Source: Variovorax sp. KBW07
GTDB lineage: Bacteria; Pseudomonadota; Gammaproteobacteria; Burkholderiales; Burkholderiaceae_C
Direction: 5' to 3'
Assembly (NCBI RefSeq): GCF_003852515.1
Contig: NZ_QAJK01000058.1
Coordinates: 1 to 64,000, forward strand
DNA: 64,000 nt
Of the stretch, positions 1 to 8,553 are shown one piece after another. Under the pieces are notes generated by a model that was given only the letters and a program-made list of their open reading frames with translations, was not told where the DNA came from and did not search any database. Within the stretch, counting starts at the first letter, position 1. Each line of letters opens with the position of its first letter. The translations under genes and the position numbers were made by a program.

Positions 1-2
1 GC

Positions 3-77
3 GCAGAGCACACCGCCAGCGTGAGCGAGTTCAGAGCACTGGTTGATCAGCGAAGCACTCAGAGCGTGTCCATGTGA
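3..77 (+). CDS. Possible C-terminal end of a gene entering from the left
   Basis: An open frame runs from the window edge to a TGA at 75-77 and would encode about 24 residues ending in QSVSM. No family can be recognised from so short a tail. The other two plus frames close earlier, at about positions 24 and 46. The repeat that follows at 87 is a typical position for an intergenic element after a gene end. It could equally be non-coding. Confidence 0.25.
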   Translation, partial: AEHTASVSEFRALVDQRSTQSVSM

Positions 78-86
78 GAATGGCAT

Positions 87-152
87 CGGGTGCTCCCCGC
101 AGCGAAATAAAGGAGGAGCGAAGCGGGGGACATTCGCGGAGGGGAGCACCCG
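87..152. repeat. Palindromic intergenic element with 12-bp perfect inverted ends
   Basis: The outer arms CGGGTGCTCCCC (87-98) and GGGGAGCACCCG (141-152) are perfect reverse complements. The inner part continues with partly complementary GCAGCGAA and TTCGCGG. The 66-bp unit could fold into a long hairpin. It lies between the left-edge frame and the stop side of the MOSC gene. The shape is that of a REP-like extragenic palindrome or a bidirectional terminator without a T-tract. No second copy is in this window, so its repeated nature in the genome is inference. Confidence 0.5.
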
Positions 153-206
153 GTGTCAGTCGCACGCGCCCCGAATGACCCCGCCCCGAACCCGACCCCG
201 ACCCCG

Positions 207-1088
207 TCACTCGAACTGGTAGTTAGCCCCAACGGACTGCCCGACCTTGAGCATGTATTCCACGCCCTGAATGACGATGCAGTTCATGCCAAAGGTAATG
301 CCGCCATCGACTCGCGCATCCGCGCGGTAAGTGCGCAGCGTGTCGTTCACCTCAGGGCTGCTGACCGCCGTAGCCGGGTCGATATCAGGAATCGGGCAGC
401 GCGTACAAGGCTTGACAGGGCGCAACTCCGCCTCGCCTTCGCCCGTGGTCACGTGCAGCGCGTCGACCCGGTCCTCGTCGTGTGACTCGATGCCCGCCAG
501 CACGATGTTGGGACGAAACCGCTCGATGCCCACCGCACCATGGCCCTGCGCCGCGAGCCGTTCGTTCAGTTCGGCCAGCGAACCTTCGCTCGCCACCAGC
601 AGCGCGTAGCCGTCGGCGAACTGGGTCTGCGCTTCGACGCCGTTCGTCCACTTCAGGCTCGACAGCCGCTTCTGCTCCGGGTCGAAACGCACCAGGCGCA
701 AGGCCTGCGGCTTGCCCGGCTCGGAAAGGAAATCGCTGAACCACTGGGCGGCGATGTCGCCCATGTCGTAGGCGGCCACTTCGTCTTTCCACACCCGCAC
801 GCGCACCGGCTTCTCGACACGGTCGAACGCCAGGTGCAACGCCAGCATGCCGGGGGCGCGCAGCACCACTTCCATGTGCTTCATCTGCGGCTTGATCAGC
901 GCCATGCGCGGCAACTGGCGCTGGGTGACGAATTCGCCCTCGGCGTCGACCACCATCCAGGCGCGGTCGAATTCGAGCCCGGTCTCGGTCAGCAGCACTT
1001 CGGGAAGCTCCACGCCGGCACACGACTTGACCGGGTAGATGAACAGGCGCGCGATGGTGGCTTCGAGGTCGAAAGCGGGCTGGGACAC
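207..1088 (-). CDS. MOSC domain-containing protein (YcbX/mARC-like)
   Basis: The 293-residue product has an N-terminal MOSC_N beta-barrel region (IARLFIYPVKSCAGVEL near residue 12) followed by a MOSC domain with the conserved Cys-containing segment KPCTRCPIPDIDP. MOSC proteins bind the molybdenum cofactor and reduce N-hydroxylated compounds or carry sulfur. This protein ends soon after the MOSC domain and lacks the C-terminal 2Fe-2S ferredoxin domain of YcbX, so electrons would have to come from a separate partner. The start is a GTG (VSQPAFDLE). The frame stays open far upstream, but that part overlaps the divergent hydroxylase gene and is spurious. The gene faces away from the ubiquinone-type hydroxylase at 1206. 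Confidence 0.85.
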   Translation of the reverse strand: MSQPAFDLEATIARLFIYPVKSCAGVELPEVLLTETGLEFDRAWMVVDAEGEFVTQRQLPRMALIKPQMKHMEVVLRAPGMLALHLAFDRVEKPVRVRVWKDEVAAYDMGDIAAQWFSDFLSEPGKPQALRLVRFDPEQKRLSSLKWTNGVEAQTQFADGYALLVASEGSLAELNERLAAQGHGAVGIERFRPNIVLAGIESHDEDRVDALHVTTGEGEAELRPVKPCTRCPIPDIDPATAVSSPEVNDTLRTYRADARVDGGITFGMNCIVIQGVEYMLKVGQSVGANYQFE

Positions 1089-1205
1089 AGTGGGGTTCCT
1101 TGGAAATCGGCTGCGATTGTCCTGCATCGCACCGGCCGGAAGACCTTCGTGCACCGGGGGACAGGCGCCGCTCGCTCCCGGGCAGGCAACTCCTACAATT
1201 GTGAA

Positions 1206-2333
1206 ATGGCCCTCCCCCCAGAAGTTTGCATTCGCGGCGCCGGCATCGTCGGCCGTACGCTGGCCCTGCTGCTCGCGCGCGAGCGTGCGCGCGTCGCGCT
1301 GGTGGTGCCGCCGGCCACGCAGGGCAAGGAAGACATCCGGGCCTATGCGCTCAACACCGCTTCCCGCACGCTGCTCGAATCGCTGCGCGCCTGGCCCGAT
1401 GCGGCCCATGCCACGGCGGTGCGCGAAATGCTGGTGCACGGCGACGAAGGCGGCCGCGTGCAGTTCCGCGCCGCGCGCCAGAAGGTCGATGCGCTGGCCT
1501 GGATCGTCGACGTGCCCGCGCTCGAACAGCAACTGGCCGACGCGGTGCGCTTCCAGCCCCAGATCGAGGTCGTGGCCGAGCCCGTTCCCGCGCCGCTGAC
1601 CGTGGTGTGCGAAGGCAAGGCCAGCGCCACGCGCGATGCGCTCGGCGTGAGCTACGAGGTCACGCGCTATCCGCAGCATGCGGTGGCCGCCCGCCTCGAC
1701 GCCGACCAGTCGCACGACGGCATCGCCCGCCAGTGGTTCAACGACAAGGGCGAAGTGCTCGCGCTGCTGCCGCTCGGCGGCACGCACGGCAAGTCGCTCG
1801 CGCTGGTGTGGTCGGTTGACCAGTTGCGCGCGCCGGCCCTGCTGGCGCAAGGCGACGAAGAATTCAACGCCGCCGTGAGCGAAGCCAGCCATGGCGCGCT
1901 CGGCGCGCTGCGCCTGACGAGCGATCGCGCGGCCTGGCCGCTGCAACGCGCCATTGCCGACCGCTGGACCGGCGTGATGCCCGGGCAGCCGACGCGCGCA
2001 TGGGCGCTGGCCGGCGACGCCGCGCACACGGTGCACCCGCTCGCGGGCCAGGGCCTGAACCTCGGCCTGGCCGATGCGGCGGTGCTGGCCGAGGTGATCC
2101 GCAACCGCGACTACTGGCGCAGCGTGGGCGACGCCCGCCTGCTGCGCCGCTACGAACGCACCCGCCGCGCCGATGTGCTGCAGATGAGCCTGGCAACCGA
2201 CGGATTGCAGCAACTTTTCTCGCACAACGTGGGTCCACTCCCTGCATTGCGCAACTGGGGCATGCGCGGTTTCGACCGCACGCGCCTCGTGAAGCACTGG
2301 ATCGCCGCCCAGGCCATGGGCCTGAAGGCCTGA
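1206..2333 (+). CDS. UbiH/UbiF-family FAD-dependent hydroxylase
   Basis: The 375-residue flavoprotein monooxygenase has an N-terminal dinucleotide-binding motif GAGIVGRTLALLLARE (about residues 10-25) and the second FAD motif GDAAHTVHPLAGQGLNLGLAD near residue 270, typical of the UbiH/UbiF/VisC group that hydroxylates the ubiquinone ring. It has the usual family length. It is followed after 42 bp by dsbC and then by an M61 peptidase, so the three are probably co-transcribed. Which ring position is hydroxylated cannot be read from the sequence, so no specific symbol is given. The ATG at 1206 is chosen because the Rossmann motif follows at the normal distance. Confidence 0.88.
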   Translation: MALPPEVCIRGAGIVGRTLALLLARERARVALVVPPATQGKEDIRAYALNTASRTLLESLRAWPDAAHATAVREMLVHGDEGGRVQFRAARQKVDALAWIVDVPALEQQLADAVRFQPQIEVVAEPVPAPLTVVCEGKASATRDALGVSYEVTRYPQHAVAARLDADQSHDGIARQWFNDKGEVLALLPLGGTHGKSLALVWSVDQLRAPALLAQGDEEFNAAVSEASHGALGALRLTSDRAAWPLQRAIADRWTGVMPGQPTRAWALAGDAAHTVHPLAGQGLNLGLADAAVLAEVIRNRDYWRSVGDARLLRRYERTRRADVLQMSLATDGLQQLFSHNVGPLPALRNWGMRGFDRTRLVKHWIAAQAMGLKA

Positions 2334-2375
2334 CGCCACGCAACCGAACACACCCGAACCCGAACGGATCTCCCG

Positions 2376-3098
2376 ATGACTCTAGCCCGCAACCTTCTTC
2401 TCGCCGCCTGCACGCTGGGCGCGGTCGTGACCGCAACCGCCGGCGAAGCCGAGATCCGCAAGAACCTGCCCGCGCGCATTCCGCAGTTCCCGGCCATCGA
2501 CGAAGTGTCGAAGTCGCCGGTACCCGGCCTCTTCGAGGTGCGCGTGAACGGCTCGCAGATCTTCTACACCGACGAACAGGGCAACTACCTGATCCAGGGC
2601 AACCTGATCGACGTGAAGACCCGCAAGAACCTGACCGAGGAACGCGTCGAGAAACTCAGCGCCATCGCCTTCGACCAGCTGCCGCTGAAAGACGCATTCA
2701 AGATCGTGCGCGGCAACGGCAAGCGCAAGCTCGCGGTGTTCGAAGACCCGAACTGCGGCTACTGCAAGCGCTTCGAGAAAGACATGAAGTCGGTCGACAA
2801 CGTGACCGTGTACCTGTTCCTGTACCCGGTGCTCGGACCCGATTCGTCGGTCAAGTCGCGTGACATCTGGTGCAGCAAGGACAAGGGCAAGGCCTGGAGC
2901 GACTGGATGGAAGCCAACACCAAGCCCGCCACCGCGTCCAGCAGCTGCGACGTGACCGCACTGCAGCGCAACGTCGAGTTCGGCCGCAAGTACAACATCA
3001 CCGGCACGCCCACGCTGATCTTCAGCGACGGCACGCGCACGCCGGGCGCCATCCCCGCCGAGCAGGTCGAGAAGCAACTCGCCGCCTCGTCCAGCTGA
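2376..3098 (+). CDS. dsbC: Periplasmic disulfide isomerase DsbC
   Basis: The 240-residue protein starts with a signal peptide (hydrophobic core LARNLLLAACTLGAVVTATA), then a DsbC/DsbG N-terminal dimerisation domain, and a thioredoxin-like domain with the active site C127-G-Y-C130 and a cis-Pro loop TGTPTL. It would reshuffle wrong disulfides in exported proteins, kept reduced by DsbD. The CGYC dipeptide is the DsbC type rather than the CPYC of thiol oxidases. Two further Cys, in WCSKDK and SSSCDV, match the second structural disulfide of the family. Its stop overlaps the start of the next gene by one base (TGATG), indicating translational coupling. Confidence 0.9.
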   Translation: MTLARNLLLAACTLGAVVTATAGEAEIRKNLPARIPQFPAIDEVSKSPVPGLFEVRVNGSQIFYTDEQGNYLIQGNLIDVKTRKNLTEERVEKLSAIAFDQLPLKDAFKIVRGNGKRKLAVFEDPNCGYCKRFEKDMKSVDNVTVYLFLYPVLGPDSSVKSRDIWCSKDKGKAWSDWMEANTKPATASSSCDVTALQRNVEFGRKYNITGTPTLIFSDGTRTPGAIPAEQVEKQLAASSS

Positions 3099-4969
3099 TG
3101 GCGACGAAGGCCACCACCACACGGCGCGCAGCCACTGCCCCACGCACAGCGCCTGCCGCGGGCGTGCGCTACCGCGTCGAATGCGCGGACCTGCATGCGC
3201 ACCTGTTCGCCGTCACGCTGACCATCGACGCGCCCGCCGCGCAGCAGCGCGTGACGCTGCCGGTGTGGATTCCGGGCAGCTACCTGGTGCGCGAATTCGC
3301 CAAGAACCTGCAGGGCCTGCGCGCCACGCAGGGCCGCCGCAAGACGGTGCTGACGCAGCTCGACAAGTGCAGCTGGCTGGTCGAATGCGCGCCGGGCCAG
3401 CCGCTGGTGCTGCAGTACCAGGTCTGCGCGTACGACAACTCGGTGCGCACCGCCTGGCTAGATGCCGAACGCGGCTTCTTCAACGGCACCAGCGTGTGCC
3501 TGCGGGTCGAAGGCCAGACCGATGCGCCGCACGCCATCGACATCGTCGCGCCGGCCAGCACGGCCGACGACGGCGCGCGCTGGTCGTGCGCCACCGCCCT
3601 CGTTCCCATCAAGACCGACAAGCACGGATTCGGCAGCTACCAGGCCGCCGGCTACGACGAGCTGGCCGACAGCCCTGTCGAGATGGGCGCCTTCTGGAGC
3701 GCCGAGTTCGACGCCTGCGGCGTGCCCCACCGCTTCGTGATCGCGGGCGCCGCGGCCTCGTTCGACGGCGAGCGCCTGGTGGCCGACACCAAGGCCATCT
3801 GCGAAGCCGAGATGCGCTTCTGGCACGGCGACAAGGCCGGCAAGCGTGGCGGCCCGAAGCTGCCGATCGACCGCTACGTCTTCATGCTGAACGCGGTCGA
3901 CGACGGCTACGGCGGGCTCGAGCACCGGCATTCCACCGCGCTGATCTGCAACCGCCGCGACCTGCCGCAGCGCGGCGAAAAGAAAAAGCAGCCCGAGGGC
4001 TACACCACGCTGATGGGCCTCATCAGCCACGAGTACTTCCACACCTGGAACGTCAAGCGCATGCGGCCGGCGGAGTTTGCCCGCTACGACTACAGCCGCG
4101 AGAACTACACGCAGCTGCTGTGGTTCTTCGAGGGCTTCACCAGCTACTACGACGACCTGCTGCTGCGCCGCGCCGGCCGCATCGACGATGCGGCCTACCT
4201 GCGCCTGCTGAACAAGACCATCAACCAGGTGATGCAGACGCCGGGCCGCCTCGTGCAGCCTGTGGCCGACGCGAGCTTCGATGCCTGGGTCAAGTACTAC
4301 CGCCAGGACGAGCAGACGCCCAACAGCACCGTCAGCTACTACACCAAGGGCGCGCTGGTGGCGCTGTGCTTCGACCTCACGCTGCGCCACGAGGGCAAGG
4401 GCACGCTCGACGACGTGATGCGCCACCTGTGGACGCACAGCGGCGGCGGGCCGATCAGCGAAGCCGACATTGCCGCGGCACTCGAAGCCGTGAGCGGCCG
4501 GTCGTATGCGGCGGAGCTCGCGCGCTGGGTGCACTCGACCGAAGAGCTGCCGCTGGCGCAACTGCTGCGCGCGCACGGCGTCGCCACGCTGGAAGACCCT
4601 TCGCAGCAAGCGCAGGTGCTCGGGCTGCGCGTGGCCGAGGCCAACGGCAGCGTGCAGGTCAAGGTGGTGCTGCGCGGCGGCGCGGCCGAGAAGGCCGGCT
4701 TTTCCGCGAACGACGAATGGCTCGGCATCGAACTGCCGGCCGTCGGCAAGAAGGGACAGCAGCGGTCCGCTCAAGCCTGGCGCATTGCCAAGCTCGACGA
4801 CCTGGCGTTGTACCTGGGCGATGCGACGAAGTTCACCGCCATCGTGGCGCGCGACCGCAAGCTGTTGAAGCTGCCGCTGGCGCTGCCAACGGGCGTGACC
4901 ACCTGGCGGCTGTTCGCACACGACGCCACGAAGGTGGCCAGTTGGCTCGCGCCAACGGCGCAGCGCTGA
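3098..4969 (+). CDS. M61 family metallopeptidase (glycyl aminopeptidase-like) with PDZ domain
   Basis: The 623-residue product carries an N-terminal beta-rich M61 domain, the catalytic zinc motif H311-E-Y-F-H315 and the downstream zinc ligand E345 in WFFEGFTSYYDD, followed by a C-terminal PDZ domain (about residues 500-600, VLRGGAAEKAGFSANDEW). This order is typical of bacterial M61 enzymes. No clear signal peptide is seen. The start ATG at 3098 overlaps the dsbC stop and gives an N-terminus rich in Thr/Ala/Arg; a start some 20 codons later is also possible. It closes the three-gene operon. Confidence 0.87.
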   Translation: MATKATTTRRAATAPRTAPAAGVRYRVECADLHAHLFAVTLTIDAPAAQQRVTLPVWIPGSYLVREFAKNLQGLRATQGRRKTVLTQLDKCSWLVECAPGQPLVLQYQVCAYDNSVRTAWLDAERGFFNGTSVCLRVEGQTDAPHAIDIVAPASTADDGARWSCATALVPIKTDKHGFGSYQAAGYDELADSPVEMGAFWSAEFDACGVPHRFVIAGAAASFDGERLVADTKAICEAEMRFWHGDKAGKRGGPKLPIDRYVFMLNAVDDGYGGLEHRHSTALICNRRDLPQRGEKKKQPEGYTTLMGLISHEYFHTWNVKRMRPAEFARYDYSRENYTQLLWFFEGFTSYYDDLLLRRAGRIDDAAYLRLLNKTINQVMQTPGRLVQPVADASFDAWVKYYRQDEQTPNSTVSYYTKGALVALCFDLTLRHEGKGTLDDVMRHLWTHSGGGPISEADIAAALEAVSGRSYAAELARWVHSTEELPLAQLLRAHGVATLEDPSQQAQVLGLRVAEANGSVQVKVVLRGGAAEKAGFSANDEWLGIELPAVGKKGQQRSAQAWRIAKLDDLALYLGDATKFTAIVARDRKLLKLPLALPTGVTTWRLFAHDATKVASWLAPTAQR

Positions 4970-4985
4970 ACAGCGCCTGGGTGAG

Positions 4986-5579
4986 CTAGCTGAGGTGCTC
5001 CGCCGTGGCGGGGTGCCGCACGAACAGCATCGGCTGCGGCTCGCCCACCAGCACGCATGGCTTGCCGGTGCGCCGGCAATGGTCCTGCACACGCCAATAG
5101 GCGCCGTGGCTCACGCAGCCGGTCTGGCAGATCACCAGGTCGGCGGCGCGCAGGCCGGCTTCGAGCGCGGGGTCGTCGGCATCGTCGCCGCCGTCGTGGT
5201 GCAGATAGCGCCCACCGGCAATTTCGACCAGCTGCCGCGCCAGCGACGGCGCCTCTTCTTCGCGGCCCACGCACAGCACGGCTTTTTCGCGCAGGTCGGC
5301 GGACGCCTTTTGTTCCGGCGGCTTGCCCGCAACATGGCGGCGGCTGCCCGGCGCCAGCAGTGCGTGCAGGCGCTTCGGCACCGCGCCACCCGCGGCGGCA
5401 CGGGCCGCCAGCTCTTCGCGCACGATGGCAATGGCCGAATCGCGCGCGACCAGCGCGCCACGCAGGCGCACGATCTGTGCCTCGAGCCTTTCGACGAGCG
5501 CGGCCTGCTCGACCAGCAGGCGCGAGCAGCGCTCCTGCACCCGGGCATAGGCCCGCAGCAACACGGCATGTTCTTGCAT
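4986..5579 (-). CDS. DUF2325 domain-containing protein
   Basis: The 197-residue product has an N-terminal coiled-coil stretch (LLRAYARVQERCSRLLVEQAALVERL) and a C-terminal DUF2325 domain (about residues 90-180: VLCVGREEE, ADLVICQTGCVSHGAYW). DUF2325 has no established biochemical role. The start at 5579 is chosen because GGAG lies six bases upstream; ATGs at 5591 and 5600 lack a ribosome site, and the latter sits only a few bases from the Fur-type palindrome at 5605-5623. That palindrome suggests iron-repressed expression. The gene converges with the M61 operon. Confidence 0.78.
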   Translation of the reverse strand: MQEHAVLLRAYARVQERCSRLLVEQAALVERLEAQIVRLRGALVARDSAIAIVREELAARAAAGGAVPKRLHALLAPGSRRHVAGKPPEQKASADLREKAVLCVGREEEAPSLARQLVEIAGGRYLHHDGGDDADDPALEAGLRAADLVICQTGCVSHGAYWRVQDHCRRTGKPCVLVGEPQPMLFVRHPATAEHLS

Positions 5580-5604
5580 CGGGTACTCCATGGCGGGCAT
5601 TCTA

Positions 5605-5623
5605 GTTGAGAATAATTCTCAAC
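5605..5623 (-). promoter_or_regulatory. Fur-type iron box
   Basis: The 19-base palindrome GTTGAGAATAATTCTCAAC matches the TGAGAATNATTCTCA core of betaproteobacterial Fur boxes and is symmetric apart from its centre. It lies just upstream of the DUF2325 gene (26 bp from the preferred start) and downstream of the SMR gene, so it should control DUF2325. Repression by Fur-Fe2+ is inferred from the match. Confidence 0.75.
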
Positions 5624-5646
5624 TGAAACCCATCATTCGGGCTTCT

Positions 5647-5982
5647 TCAGTGGGCAACCGATTTGGAAAACACGTTCACCACGACCACGCCCGCGATGAT
5701 CAATCCAAGCCCCAGGATGGCCGGCCCGTCGAGCTTCTGGCCGAACCACAGCCAGCTGACGAGAGAGATCAGCACGATGCCCACGCCCGACCAGATGGCG
5801 TAGGCGATGCCCGTCGGAATGGTCCGCAGCGTCAGCGACAGGAAGAAAAAAGCGACCGCATAGCCGGCCACCGACGCCACGCTGGGCCACAGCCTCGTGA
5901 AGCCCTCGGACCCCTTGAGAAAACTGGTGGCGATCACCTCGGCAACGATGGCGACGAACAGGAAGGCGTAGTTGGATGTCAT
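5647..5982 (-). CDS. Small multidrug resistance (SMR) efflux protein, EmrE-like
   Basis: The 111-residue protein is nearly all membrane-spanning, with four helices and the essential membrane-embedded Glu (E15, in AIVAEVIATSFLK). The motifs EGFTRLWPS and IPTGIAYAIWSGVGIVLIS are those of EmrE/QacE. It should work as an antiparallel dimer exchanging protons for quaternary ammonium or other cationic drugs. Length and motifs are full-family. The gene points the same way as the DUF2325 gene and is divergent from the enoyl-CoA hydratase. Confidence 0.92.
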   Translation of the reverse strand: MTSNYAFLFVAIVAEVIATSFLKGSEGFTRLWPSVASVAGYAVAFFFLSLTLRTIPTGIAYAIWSGVGIVLISLVSWLWFGQKLDGPAILGLGLIIAGVVVVNVFSKSVAH

Positions 5983-6160
5983 TGCCGCGCACTCTAGGGG
6001 CACTTGCCAGTGCGCGCTATGCGAGCGAAAGGAGCCCCCGTGCCGCCCGAAGGACATCGCCCCCGAATTTGACGCCCTCCCCGACCTGTGAGCCCGAACG
6101 GCAAGCCGGCGCCATGCTGGGTATAGTGAAGCGCGTTTTTTCCCTTCCCCCGGAGACACC

Positions 6161-6940
6161 ATGAGCTACGAAAACATCGAAGTGCGGACCGAAGCAGGCA
6201 AGGTCGGCATCATCACCCTCAACCGCCCGAAGGCGCTCAATGCGTTGAACGACGCACTGATGACCGAACTGGGCCAGGCCCTGAAGGCATTCGACGCCGA
6301 CGATGCCATCGGCTGCATCATCCTCACGGGCAGCGAACGCGCTTTCGCGGCCGGTGCCGACATCGCCGCGATGGCCAAGTACAGCTTCATCGACACCTAC
6401 AAGGGCGACTACATCACGCGCAACTGGGAAACCATCCGCTCGATCCGCAAGCCGGTGATCGCGGCCGTGAGCGGCTTTGCACTGGGCGGCGGCTGCGAGC
6501 TGGCGATGATGTGCGACTTCATCATCGCGGCCGACAACGCGAAGTTCGGCCAGCCCGAAATCAAGATCGGCGTGATCCCCGGCGCCGGCGGCACGCAGCG
6601 CCTGCCGCGCGCGGTGGGCAAGAGCAAGGCGATGGACATGGCGCTCACGGCCCGCATGATGGACGCCGCAGAAGCAGAACGCGCGGGCCTCGTGAGCCGG
6701 GTCGTGCCATTCGAAAAGCTGGCGGACGAAGCACTGGGCGCAGCGCTGATCATCGCGGGCTACTCGCAGATCGCAGTGATGGCGGCCAAGGAATCGGTGA
6801 ACCGCGCGTTCGAAAGCGGCCTGAGCGACGGCGTGATGTTCGAGCGCCGGCTGTTCCACGCGCTGTTCGCCACGGTGGACCAGAAGGAAGGCATGGACGC
6901 CTTCCTCAACAAGCGCCAGCCGGATTTCAAGAACGCCTGA
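6161..6940 (+). CDS. Enoyl-CoA hydratase (crotonase)
   Basis: The 259-residue crotonase-fold protein retains both catalytic Glu residues: one in [11 protein letters not shown] and one in FGQPEIKIG before [14 protein letters not shown]. The oxyanion-hole segment is [11 protein letters not shown]. This is the mitochondrial ECHS1-type short-chain hydratase signature, the second step of beta-oxidation. The ATG is preceded by CGGAGACACC. The gene stands alone on the plus strand, with the minus-strand anti-sigma-like gene ending 77 bp downstream. Confidence 0.92.
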   Translation: MSYENIEVRTEAGKVGIITLNRPKALNALNDALMTELGQALKAFDADDAIGCIILTGSERAFAAGADIAAMAKYSFIDTYKGDYITRNWETIRSIRKPVIAAVSGFALGGGCELAMMCDFIIAADNAKFGQPEIKIGVIPGAGGTQRLPRAVGKSKAMDMALTARMMDAAEAERAGLVSRVVPFEKLADEALGAALIIAGYSQIAVMAAKESVNRAFESGLSDGVMFERRLFHALFATVDQKEGMDAFLNKRQPDFKNA

Positions 6941-7017
6941 TTGGGTTGGCGCGGTGCAGTGCAGTGCGGTGCGCTGCGCCGCGGCTGACGCTGTCGCCGC
7001 TACCTCGCTGTCGGTGT

Positions 7018-8553
7018 TCAGCGCGTCAGCAATGAACGCAGCGCCGCGAGTGCCTGGGCCGGCGGCGTGCCGACCATCGCGGTGCCGCCGGGCTGCGGCG
7101 TCCAGCGCACCTGGTCGCCGGCAATCTCCAGCACGGCGATGAGCGCTTCGCCCCTGTAGAGCGCAAGGCGCGCCTCTACCGGCACGGCCAGCGGCTGGTC
7201 CATGGACGTGGCCGAGCGGGCCACGGTGCCCACGAGTGCCGCCAATCCTTCGATGTCGCCACGCGCATGGCGCACGCCGAGACCGGAGCGCGTGAGGTCC
7301 AACGAAGTCCACCGGTCGAGTGCAGCGAAGGCAGCCGTGCCCGGCACCGGCGGCTTCGAGGCCTTGGCAACGGCACGCGGTGCCGCCTGGCGCAGTGCAC
7401 CGGATGCTTCCGCATTGGCCTGGTCTGTATTGGCCTGGCCAGCGAGCGATGAGCTGCTGCTGTTCTCTTGTATTTCCTTGCGCGCGAACGCCGAACGCGG
7501 CGGCGCTGCAAGCTCCAGCGATGGCGGCGGGCTCCGCTCAAGCGCTATGGCGGGTGGCGCAGCGGCCGGTGCTGCAGGAGCTGCGGGAGCTGCAGGCGCC
7601 ACGGGGGCTGGGGCTGCCATCGGGGCAGCCGGGGCTCCCGCGCTGTAGGCGCGACGCCGCTCGATGTTCACGTCGTTTTCGCGCCGATCCTCGCGTGCCG
7701 CGGTAGGTGCCTCGGCCACGATGGCTGGTGGCGTCGCGGGCGCGATCGGTGCGGGTGCGGGTGCGGGTGCGGGTGCGGGTGCGGGTGCGGGTGCGGGTAC
7801 AGGTGCAGGCGGCGCAGGCGCAGCCAGCACAGGTGCCGGTGCCGCTGCTTGCGCCGGTGCCTCCACCTTCTTCTGATCGTTCTCGGGCGCACGGGGCGCC
7901 TGCTTGGCGGATGCCTGCGGTGCCGCGGCAGGTTTGCGGGCCGCATCCACCGTGCTAGCTTCGACCGACTCCTTGGAACGCGAGCTGCGCGGCGCCTCGT
8001 CGCGCGCCGAGGCAGCAGCGGGCGCTTGTTGGTCAGCGACCGCAGGCGCAAGCGCAGGTGCCGGCTCCGGCGCCGCCGCAACCGCCGGCGGACTGGCCTG
8101 CGACGCAGCCTCCGCGGGTGGCTGAACCGGCGCTGGTGCCGGTGCATGTGCAGGCGCCGCCGCTCCCCCGACGCGCGCCTCGCCATCGAGTTGCGCATCG
8201 GGAATCGGCTCGCGATGCCACAGCACGGTCACGAAGGTCGCCACGAGCACGGTCGCAAAGGCCGCGTTCCAGGGCATGCGCGAGCCCGGCTCGCCGCCAC
8301 CGAACAGGAGGCGGCGCCACCAAGGCGCGGCATTCGCGCTGTTGGCGGCGGCGCCCGCCGCGGACACGGGCGTCGCGGCCAGGTTGTGCGCCATCTTGCG
8401 GATGGCGTCGCGCGTGCGGGGATCGGGCGTGGCCTCGCTGTCGGGCGCGTGGGCCAGCGCGCGGCGCAGCAGCGGATCGCGCAGATCGCCGTCACCGGTG
8501 CCGTCGCCGTTGATATCGATGGGGGTGCCATTGCCGCCGTTGCTGCTGCTCAT
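7018..8553 (-). CDS. Membrane-anchored Pro/Ala-rich protein, probable anti-sigma partner
   Basis: The 511-residue product has a short cytoplasmic N-terminus, one membrane helix at about residues 95-112 (FATVLVATFVTVLWH), a very long low-complexity Pro/Ala linker, and a C-terminal globular region of about 130 residues ending ALAALRSLLTR. Its ATG overlaps the stop of the ECF sigma gene (ATGA), the usual arrangement for an anti-sigma factor. No zinc-finger anti-sigma motif is visible, so the anti-sigma role comes from context and topology only. Residues 13-23 read DINGDGTGDGD, which resembles a calcium-binding loop. An exact hexamer tandem repeat lies within the linker. Confidence 0.65.
   Translation of the reverse strand: MSSSNGGNGTPIDINGDGTGDGDLRDPLLRRALAHAPDSEATPDPRTRDAIRKMAHNLAATPVSAAGAAANSANAAPWWRRLLFGGGEPGSRMPWNAAFATVLVATFVTVLWHREPIPDAQLDGEARVGGAAAPAHAPAPAPVQPPAEAASQASPPAVAAAPEPAPALAPAVADQQAPAAASARDEAPRSSRSKESVEASTVDAARKPAAAPQASAKQAPRAPENDQKKVEAPAQAAAPAPVLAAPAPPAPVPAPAPAPAPAPAPAPAPIAPATPPAIVAEAPTAAREDRRENDVNIERRRAYSAGAPAAPMAAPAPVAPAAPAAPAAPAAAPPAIALERSPPPSLELAAPPRSAFARKEIQENSSSSSLAGQANTDQANAEASGALRQAAPRAVAKASKPPVPGTAAFAALDRWTSLDLTRSGLGVRHARGDIEGLAALVGTVARSATSMDQPLAVPVEARLALYRGEALIAVLEIAGDQVRWTPQPGGTAMVGTPPAQALAALRSLLTR
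7748..7795. repeat. Eight exact tandem copies of GGTGCG
   Basis: Eight uninterrupted six-base units encode alternating Ala-Pro on the minus strand inside the linker of the anti-sigma-like protein. Gain or loss of units changes linker length without shifting the frame, so slippage would be tolerated. Flanking sequence continues as degenerate GGTGC-type repeats to about 7860. Confidence 0.9.

Noticed and set aside
6122-6127. TATAGT as -10 box of the enoyl-CoA hydratase
   Set aside because: No acceptable -35 element at 16-18 bp, so not listed as a promoter.
7740-7860. Tandem repeats as a possible CRISPR array
   Set aside because: Units are six bases with no spacers and lie in a coding linker.
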